This document shows, piece after piece, positions 1 to 9,600 of a DNA stretch of 11,462 bases. The notes beneath the pieces are model-generated. The model saw only the letters and a program-made list of their open reading frames with translations, was not told the DNA's origin and made no database searches. The stretch's first letter is position 1. The number at the start of each line of letters is the position of its first letter. The stretch spans positions 294,483-305,944 of the forward strand of contig LSYV01000099.1 of NCBI GenBank assembly GCA_001584585.1, written 5' to 3'. The position numbers and the translations under genes are program-made. This stretch comes from Gonium pectorale. Taxonomy: Eukaryota; Chlorophyta; Chlorophyceae; Chlamydomonadales; Volvocaceae.

Positions 1-17
1 GTACGAACTACCTCGCC

Positions 18-65
18 CCGCCCCCCCACCCCTACCCCCCCCCCCACCCCCACCACACACACACA
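18..65. repeat. Poly(C)-(CA)n tract 1
   Basis: Runs of C interrupted by A or T, ending in (CA)6 beside unit A. On the gene's sense strand it reads (TG)n followed by several G runs, so pre-mRNA and DNA could form G-quadruplexes. Confidence 0.85.
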
Positions 66-690
66 GCGCCAATGTGCACGTATTGCGCTCAGCCCCATCC
101 AGGGGGGGAGGGGCGGCGGTGGGGGGGGCGACGCAATGGCAACACATGACGTCTTCATGGTCCATGTCGTACCTGACATGCATGACAGCCTGTACGGCAC
201 ATCCATCCAGCCGACCGACCCATGATGAGCAACAGCCCACCCCACCAAGGCGACCAAGCAAGCGGGCTGGATGCCTGGATCCCCGAGCCCCTGCTGCCAG
301 GCGGCGACCGGCACCTCGCTACCACCCACAACATGACCGCCGCCGCGGCCGCCCGGACCCACCTTGTTTGCCACCTCCTTGTTGGCGCCTGCCTGCAGCA
401 GCGCCGCAACGGCCTCCACGCGTCCATTCTGAGCAGCGATGAGCAATGGCGTCCAGCCGGTCTGAAGTCATGCATGAACGATACAGGCAGCCCGAGGGTG
501 GTTTGGTCGTTGGTTGGTGGTTGATGACTAGGCAGGTGCGGGTGGCAGTGCGCGTTCATGTGAGTTGGGTTCAGCAAGCCGGCAGGTGCTCGATGCAGTA
601 GGTCGCCTGGTCAGCAAAAGCTGGCCGCTCAGGGCCGGTGCGCCGTTTTTCAAATGCTGTCGTGCGTACGCAAATTCGGGGGTCGGGCTT
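66..690 (-). repeat. Tandem exon-intron unit A (contains exon 20)
   Basis: One of five related segments. On the plus strand it opens with GCGCCAATGTGCACGTATTG, then a G-rich tract (99-130) and a GTCGTACCTGACATGCATG block. A CATGATGAGCAACAG block, the GGCACCTCGCT/ACAACATGACC block and the exon follow. Beyond the exon it shares the GGTCGTTGGTTGGTGGTTGATG block and sequence to about 670-690 with unit C. The borders are approximate. Confidence 0.8.
363..461 (-). CDS. Exon 20: ankyrin repeat 17, last exon in window
   Basis: Residues 814-846, 33 codons, [18 protein letters not shown] then [15 protein letters not shown]. Acceptor ACTTCAG, donor AAG/GTGGGT. Its intact donor shows that the transcript continues left of the window, probably into more repeats or a C-terminal exon. 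Confidence 0.84.
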
Positions 691-3600
691 GTTGAGGCGG
701 CGGCGGAGGCGACGGCGCCAGTGGGGGGGGGGGGCGGGCTGGTTGAGTCGGCGGCGAGGATGCACACACGCACACCCCGCCAGTTCCGCCAGGTCCACCG
801 ACACCCGAACGAAGCAATCCACATTATTAGCAACCCGTATCCCCTCACCGCCTGCTTCACCTGACCAGGGCGTTTATATATATGTACAAACCCAATCATC
901 CCGCGTCAAGATGTAACCCTATTTAAGCCACCCCTCGTTATAATAAATGGCGTCAAGATATCAATACCCAAACGACTCCGCTACGTACGACAGCTCCGCC
1001 GCCACTCTCGACCTCCGTCTAAATCAACATAACATCCATGCACCCTCCCCCTCCTTCCCCACCGCCCCCAATGGGCACATATTTCGCCAAGCCCCAACCA
1101 GGAAGGGAGGGGGGCGGTGGGAGGGGTGACGCCTGCATGGTCCGTGTCGTACCTGACATGCATGGCGGCCTGTACGGCACATTCACCCACCCACCGGCCC
1201 ATGATGAGCAACAGACCACCAGGGCGACCAAGCGGGCTGGAGCCCCGAGCCCCTGCTTACAGACGACAACCGGCACCTCGCTCCTACCCACAACATGACC
1301 GCCGCCGCCGCCGCCCGGGCACACCTTGTTTGCCGCCTCCTTGTTGGCGCCCGCCTGCAGCAGCGCCGCAACGACCTCCACATGTCCGTTCTGAGCAGCA
1401 GCGAGCAGGGGTGTCCAGCCGGTCTGCAGTCATACATGCACGATACAGGCAGCCCGAGGGTGGGTTGGGCGTTGGTTGGTGGTTGATAAGGGTTTGGGGT
1501 TTGTAGAGGCGGCGGCGGAGGTGGTCGGGCCCCTCCCGCCTTAATCAGATAACCATCCACCGCCCCCCCTTGAACAATATACATAAGCACCCCGCCTCCC
1601 CTCCCCGCTCCAACAAGCGAGGCCTTTCATCAGACACATGGGGAGAGCAGTCAGGTTTAGTGCAGACAGCGAATACACACGCAGCCAGGAGAGGGTCAGA
1701 AGGTCACCCCCCCAACCCCCGATGTACGACGAGCGGCGGCTGATCCTCGGCCCGCCCTCCTCCCCTTATCGACACCCCGCCCCATACCCGACTCTTCAAG
1801 CGGCGACCCCAGTCCCAGCTAGCCCCGTCCCGTCCCTCCGCGGCCGCCGCTACTCTATACCACATTCTAAGACATCACTGCCGCCATCCCCCCCCCCGCC
1901 CTTTCCCCGTGCCCCCCCCCACCCCACCCCCACACACACCGCCAATGTGCAATTATTGCGCTAAGCCCCAACCAGGGGGGGAGGGTGGGCGGTGTGGGGG
2001 GGGCGGCGCAATGGCAACACATGACATCTTCATGATCCACATGCATGTCGTACCTGACATACATGGCGGCCCGGACGGCACATCCATCCACCCGCCCATG
2101 ATGAACAACAGCCCACCAAGGCGACCAAGCGGGCTGGAGCCCCGAGCCCCTGCTGCCAGACAACCGGCACCTCGCTCCCACCCACAACAACACCACGGCC
2201 GCAACCGCCCGGGCGCACCTTGTCTGCCGTCTCCGTGTAGGCGCCCGCCTGCAGCAGCGCCGCAACGACCTCCACGTGTCCGTTCTGAGCAGCGACGTAC
2301 AGAGGCGTCACGCCGTCCTGCAGCCATACATGAATGACACAGGCAGCAATCGAGGGTGCGTTGGTCGTTGGTTGGTGGTTAATGACCAGGCAGGGGCGGT
2401 GGCAGTGCGCATTCATGTGGTTTGGTGAAGTAAGTGCTGGCCGTTTCTCGATGCAGCAGTACGCCTGGTCAGCAGCTGCTCGCGGCTGTGGACAGGTGTT
2501 CTGCTGTCCAAATGCAGTCGTACACTGGCTATCTGTCAACAGGCGGGACGTCGGTGGTTGAGCCCCCCCTCCGCCCCCCAACACACGACCCGTGCGTGCA
2601 CGCCCTGGGCTGCTAGCAGTGGCAGTGGCAGTGGCGGGACGGGGGGGAGGCACCGCCATGCCTTCCTGCCTTCCTGCCTGCCTGCAGCCCCTCCCACCAT
2701 TCTCCGATAACCATCACCCGCCCGCGTAACAATCCATATGATGCAGCCAGGAGAGGGGCAGGAGCGCCCCACAGATGTCATAAAAACGGCTGATCCTCGG
2801 CCCGCCCTCCTCCCCTCATCAACGTCCCGCGCCAACGTGCAAGTAATATTGGGCTGAGCCCCAACCAGGGGGGGGGCGGAGGTGGAGGGGGGGGGCGCAG
2901 TACTTGCACTGTACGACGTCTGGATGGTCCATGTATGTCGTACATGGCATGCATGGTGGCCCGTACGGCACGGCCACCCACCCACAATGATGAGCAACAG
3001 ACCACCGACCAAGGCGACATAGTGGGCTGGATCCCCGAGCCCCTGCAGCCAGCAGACTATCGGCACCTCGTTCCCACCCACAACATGACCGCAGCTGCCG
3101 CCGCCCGGGCGCACCTGCTTTGCAGCATCCGTGTTGGCGCCCGCCTGCAGCAGCGCCCGGACGGCCTCCATGTGTCCGTTGTAGGCAGCAACGTACAGAG
3201 GCGTACGGCCGTACTGCAGTCATCATGAACAATACCGACAGCCCGAGGGTGCGTTGAGCGTTGGTTGGTGGTTGGATGACCAGGCAGGGGCGGTTGCATG
3301 CAGTGCGCTAGCTGTACCTAACCAGCCAGCAAGCCCTCCCGCTACTACCGCACGCTCGGCCCGTTCCAATAACAATTCACCCCCCCCAAGAAATGTACAT
3401 TGGCAAAGTGCAGCCCATTCACGCTTCACCGAACGAGGATGTTAGAATACATGGTCATTTGTACTAGTAAATATTCAATACTATTCCGCCACCGCCGCCG
3501 CCTCTCTTTACAGCCATTTAAAACTAATCAATTGCTAATCTCCCCCCCCCCTCCCTTCCCTCGCCCCTCCCCGCCCCCCCCCCCCACCCCCCACACACAC

Positions 3601-6600
3601 ACACAGCGCCCATGTGACCGTATTGCGCTCAGCCCCACCCAGGGAGGGAGGAGGGCCGGCGCACTGACACCGTATCGTATGACGCCTGGATGGTCCATGT
3701 CGTACATGGCATGCGTGGTTTGTCGTACAGGGCATTGATCCTTCGTTACGTTCGACAATGAGCAATATCGGGCTGGATCCACGAGCCCATGCTGCTGCCA
3801 GCAGACTATCGGCACCTCGCTCCTACCCACAACATGACCGCCGCCGCCGCCGCCCGGGCGCACCATCTCTGCCGCCTCCTTGTTTGCGCCCGCCTGCAGC
3901 AGCGCCGCAACCATCTCGGTAATGCCGCATGCAGCCACGAAGTGCAGAGGCGTCGCGCCGTTCTGGAATCAACCGAATTCATTGTGCCGGACGAGAGGGG
4001 GGGTTGGAAGTCAAGGGTACTCATGACGCCAGCCGAGGTGACCTACGCAGGACACTAGCTGGATCAGGGATGGTCATCATCGCATGGACGGTCCTATCAC
4101 TCATTATTGAAACCCACCTTGTCCGCCGCCTCCACATTGCATTCCCTTGCCTGCAGCAGCGCCCGGACCTCCTCAACCTGCCCGCTTGCAGCAGCAACGT
4201 GAAGGGGAGTCCAGCCGTACTGCAACAAACGGGAAGGCACTGCATAAACTTACACGTTCTTGCAAGTGATTGAGTTCTTGCATGCTAGCCGTGCGTGGGA
4301 TTGGTGAGTAGGGCCTGTGTGTCATTACCTAGACAGTTTCTTTCGGACCCTGGGAATGCTGTGTCATCGAACCAGTAATGTGTGACAAATGAACTACGGG
4401 AATGGCTTTGACCTGAAGGCCAAAGATCAAACTCTCAATTAGCCGCTGGGTGCGACGATGAACACAACCGGGACACTGCTGACTGGCAGGGAGAGGCACA
4501 CCCACATAGCTGGCTACTGAAGTAGTTGACGTCCAGCACACCACCGTGTTAGAGACCCACCTCCTGGTCCACGCCTGCCTGCAGCAGCGCCCGGACCACC
4601 TCCACCCGACCATGTCTAGCGGCAGTGTACACAGGCGTCCAGCTATTCTGCGAGCAACAAAGCAACAAAGCACGTGCGGGATGTGGTGTCAGTCATGGGG
4701 GGCGGGGGTGCCAGTGGTGCGTTTAGGGGTTTAATGTCGGAGTGAGCAGAGAGCTGCGCATTCCGGCAGTCAAGCAGTGGGCGTTGCTTTAAAATCAAGC
4801 TCATGTTCGCTCGTGATGCGTTTGATATGACAACGTAATACTGGCTAGGTCATCGACACATGTTGATAGCCAGACGTAAGTAGGCGTCTTTTAGTTAAGC
4901 TAGCTAGCATCCATGTATCACCTCCTCATTCCAAACATGGATTGAGACATGCATGGCAACCATACATTCCGCTGAGCGCTCGATTCCTGCCAACCTTTCT
5001 GCCCAGTTCATCCATCCACAACCAACTCTTAACTGCCAACGCATAGCCATCCAGCGTGGCGGCGCAATGAACTGCACTCGCATCCCATCCCCGCACCCTG
5101 GTCAAGTGACTTGTTACCACCACAACACAGCCACCGCCGCCCAGGCGCACCTTGTCTCCCGCCGCCCTGTTCGCGCCCGCCTGCAGCAGCGCTCGAACCA
5201 CCTCCACGTGGCCGTACCGAGCAGCAACATGTAGGGGCGTTGATAAGTCCTACGATCAGACGAGTAAATGGGTGGCTGGGGTGGGCTGGGTATATATATA
5301 ACCAACCAACACTTGTCACTTCTAACTTATGATCTTTGCAGACCCATTAGAGAGTTAAGATGACGTGCCATGATATGATGTACTGCGCACGTACGACGAT
5401 AGCGTGTGCCTTACCTGATGATGCTGCCATCAACACCTGTGACTAAGGGCCGTACTTGAGGTACGTCCACACACACAAATGCTGAAGGGCTGGGTTGGAA
5501 TGGGTCCCAACAAACAGGCCACGCATGAGTGCCACTTGTAAACGTACCTTTGTAGCGGCCTCCTTGTTGGCGCCCGCCTGCAGCAGCGCCCGCACCGCCT
5601 CCAGCTTGCCCCCACGAGCGGCGACGTGAAGTGGCGTCAAGTTATCCTGTGCGTGGAGAGGAGGGGATGACCCGTGGTGGGCGCCCAGGGAACAATGACG
5701 CCCGCTTGGCCTCTAACTGGATGGGGTCACAAACTTACAATCGTCACGGCAAACGCTTGCGAGCTTTGAAGAGGCAGGCTGTCATGCCTCGTTTTTGCAT
5801 AGGATAACCAGTGTACAGTGTAACTAGGTACAGTGTAACTGGGACGTTACAGTGGTTTCTTCTCAAATCTGATACACGTGTCAAATCTATGCAGGATGTA
5901 GTCTCCATGTCTCCAAGAAGCTATTCTTAGTTTCCCTAAAACGAGCCATCCTGGCATGTATGTCAACAGATCATCGATCATCAGCAGCACCTAGGTAGCA
6001 AGCAGGCCCACCTGCTCATATGCCGCCTCCTTGTTGGCTGTAGGTTTTTGTCGATTAATGCGGCTCATACTTCCTCTCAGGACTGAGAATGCGTTTAACA
6101 AAGCGCACATTCACCTGGGTGCACTATTAGCGGCTCTAACCCTGGATAGGCCTACCCAGCCACACCAGGGCATGCTCTGAATCATGTGCTTCAAAGGTTT
6201 AGCGCCTTCAATGCTAGGTTGTTATCATTCTTGGTACGTAATCGTGGGTCATAATGGAACAGAGCGAGTCGGTATGTGGTTGCCGTACCTGGTGTTGACC
6301 TCATATTTTATTGCCATTCTACCGTGGTGCACCTCACAGTCCCGGTGTTTTCCTTCCGCTGATCACGTCCAGGATGGCACCGAAACGGACAGAATGGTAC
6401 GTACATGTACAGGCATGACATTGTACATTAAAGAAGGCTCACCTCATATGGAGCCGCACCTATATCATCTATACGGGCATTTTGCAGCCCTGCCCGCTCG
6501 GCCCCCAGCTAGGCAGCGACACTACTGACGCTGGTGATGCTACCACAACGAGGGCTCTGCCCACCACAGGAGGCCTAGCTAGCTAGCCAGCCTGCTGTGT

Positions 6601-9600
6601 CAAACCCACCTTCGATTTGGCCTCCTTGTTTGCACCGGCCTGCAGCAGCGCCCGGACCATCTCTGGCTTGCCCTCAAGGGCGGCGATGTGGAGTGGTGTC
6701 CGGCGACCCTGTACAGATGAGCAACAAGCAATGGGGCCAGCCTGAGGCATTAGGCCAGTCGCTGCTGGACACGAATGATTTGCGTCATCAATCATCTTCT
6801 GTTGCATAGAGGTGGGTTTTATAACCATATGTGCGGTGCATACACCGTGAAAGAGCTGCAGAATTTGTATCCGTAGTGAGCTTCGAGTCCAGCAAATGGC
6901 TGGTGAGGCTAGCAGCACTACTGGAGGGACATGAGTGCATGGGCCTCATGTAGAGAGCGAGGTAGAGAGGTATGCATGCCTGAAACCGATGCCTGGGATA
7001 CAATTAAAGGGCAGACAGCCTGCAGGCAAGCACCTGCTCTTCTGCCTCCTTGTTTGCGCCCGCTTGCAGCAGCTCCACCACCACCTCCACGTGGCCACAC
7101 GCAGCGGCGGCGTGCAGGGGGGTCCGGCCACCCTGAAAACCACAAACATCCGGGCAATCGGAGTAAGTGACCATTTGCTGGTTGTTATTAGCAGGTTACT
7201 GGTACGTCCATCAAAGCTGGGTGGGACCACAATTGTGTTCACATACACATGCAGCAACACACACCCCGCTCACCTCCCCCGTGGCTCCTATGTTGGCGCC
7301 TGCCCGCAGCAGTGCCCCTACCGCCTCCACGCTGCCGCTCTGAGCGGCCAGGTGCAGGGGCGTGAAGCCAGCCTGTATGCGATGAACCAAGAGAGCACCC
7401 GAGGCAGCAGCAGCACATTCTTGAGAGAACAAGTAAGACGTGCATGCACTCACCAGGCAGATCCGTCAACACCACAAACTGAAGCATTGCAATAATGGCA
7501 GTAAGAAACCGCCTCCCAACCTAGCCAAGCAAGACGCAGCCAACCAAAACAGCATCAAGTTGTAGGGCCTTCAGCTAAAGCTACGAGCCAAATATGCTCC
7601 CACCTTGTTTGCTGCCCCCTTGTTTGCCCCCTCCTGCAGCAGTGCCTCAAGCACCTCAACGTGATTGGTCTGGGCAGCAATGTGGAGGGGCGTGCAACCG
7701 GCCTGTGGGAAGGGTGCCAGTTGGTCGGTGGATTACTGACTCCGGCTGTTAGATACTGTGTGCATTACTACTCAAGTACGGACACGCTCCATGTTTCCTA
7801 TTAGGAGGCTGCAACACCCTTTTTTACAAGATCATGACATTACGTCACTCGTGCACCTTGTCTGCCAGGTCCTTGTTGGCGCCTGCATGGACCAGCACCC
7901 GAACCGCCTGCACTTTGCCATGCTGGGCGGCGATGTGGAGGGGCGCCCAGCCAGCCGCCTGCAAGAGGAAATCCAGTGGTTGGTAACGCGGGGAACGGGG
8001 CATATACGAGCGATACACACACAGGCAGCCGACATGTGTACGTCCCCGCAAAATGCTGTATGTGTGCTCCATTGTCCCTATGCCTACAGGCATCCATTGG
8101 CAAGTCCTGGATACATATTGCTTAATAAAGATTGGCCTGCCTTTGCAACAGTGTTCTTGTTTGTGCCGGCCTGCAGGAGCGCCTTCATCACCTCCACGTG
8201 GCTAGATTGAGCGGCGACGTGCAGTGGCGTCCAGCCGTCCCTCTGTGGGCGGGGCAGAGCGTGTCAGTCCTGCACGCACCCCAACCTCCAGCCGTGTGCC
8301 GCTGAGAACCCAACTCGACCACCCATAATCATGGTTGAGCCCACGTAGTCAGACAACCCGACGGAAGAAGTGTGCATTTAAATCCCATGGGCACAAACAG
8401 CCTCATAACGGGCATGTGTTCTTCAAGCTCTGCTGCACACGAGTGATGGGGGTTCATAGCCTCCTCGATTGTCTGCTTCCAAGTGTGACGCTATGCCGAT
8501 GGCGTGCTGCAACCGCCATGGGATTGAGTCTGGACCCACATCTCATGTAGGCGTGCGTCCGCCACCAGCCACCAACCTTCTCGCTTGCGTTCTTGTCTGC
8601 ACCCGCTTGCAGCAGCGCTCCGACCACCTCCGTGTGGCCATACATGGCGGCGATGTAGAGCGGAGTCCAGCCATCCTGTTGAGCAAGAGGCAGAGATAGG
8701 GCAGCAGGACCTAGCGTCAGGGTCAACCTGCAAGGTATCCCTCAAAGAAAATGAAGGCAAGCAAGCACATACAAGCAAGCACAAGCAAAGCCACAGTTCG
8801 AATGACTGGACCAAATAGGGACTGTGGGCAGGCAGCCGGGCTCCTGACTCTTGTGTGCCTTTATTGCAGCATAAACCCAGACACAAACCTAGCTCACCTC
8901 CTCGATCGCTTCCTTGTTCGCGCCTGCCTGCAGCAGCGCCCGGACTACCTCCATGTGGCCGTTCGAAGTGGCGATATGAAGAGGCGTCCAGCCATCCTGC
9001 AGATATCAATAGAATAAAAGCGCATTGCCGCGGGGGGTGCTGACCTGCTAGCTGCATGCACAACACAGACGACACCACAACTGGATACAGGCAAAGTTTC
9101 TGTAGCTTGGGGGGCCAGCTGGCATCATGCAAACTCTGTCTGACCCTTGCCGGTGGCTGCATCGGGTGTGCCAGCTGGGATAGATCACACGACAGCAGGT
9201 TATCTAGCTGCGTCATCTTTCCTGTCAGAGCAGCTCTTCAGATATAGCTGTACATAGGTAGACTGCTGGCTGGACAGCATACCTCTCTGGCCTGGTTGAC
9301 GATAGCCTTGACGTTGCTTGTGCCTGCCAGCACCTGCTGCACTGTGGGCAGGTCGCCCGTCAGGCACGCCCTGCAGAGCCCCTCGAACTGCATTTCGGAT
9401 GGATGGGTTGTCAACAGCAAGCTGTATGTGGGGGCTTGTCAGCATCATCAATCAACACCGACGCCCACCTGCCTGTGCATGCAGCATGTGAGACAACAAA
9501 CAAATAAAGCAGTAAACTACAAAATAAAGCAACGAAATGAAACCTGAAGTGAGAAACCATTCAGTAGTAGACGAATGCAGTTGGTGCTCCCTGCTGCCGG

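Larger units (their letters stand above)
1681..2560 (-). repeat. Tandem exon-intron unit C (contains exon 18)
   Basis: The core block starts near 1941 (GCCAATGTGCAATTATTGCG). A left flank from 1681 (CAGCCAGGAGAGGG, then GGCTGATCCTCGGCCCGCCC) is shared with unit D. On the right it matches unit A through TCGATGCAG and CGCCTGGTCAGCA to about 2522-2560. It is the longest copy recognised. Confidence 0.78.

Noticed and set aside
2030..2659. Long minus-strand frame running through exon 18 as one unspliced protein
   Set aside because: The ankyrin part has exact splice sites at both ends that match all other exons; the flanks are low-complexity intron.
66..3962. Spaced repeats considered as a CRISPR array
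   Set aside because: The repeated units are hundreds of bp long, diverged and contain coding exons with splice sites; no short direct repeats with uniform spacers and no cas genes.
363..3962. Exons 16-20 as a separate downstream gene
   Set aside because: Phase and repeat register continue unbroken from exon 15, and no stop, start or intergenic signal is visible between them. Not strictly excluded without transcripts.
5286..5302. TATATATATA run as a promoter TATA box
   Set aside because: It lies inside an intron of the spliced gene with no start codon or first exon nearby on either strand; treated as a short dinucleotide run.
6184..6528. Plus-strand frame of 114 codons in intron 11
   Set aside because: No recognisable motif, lies inside an intron, and could occur by chance at this length. 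A separate nested gene cannot be excluded but is not supported.
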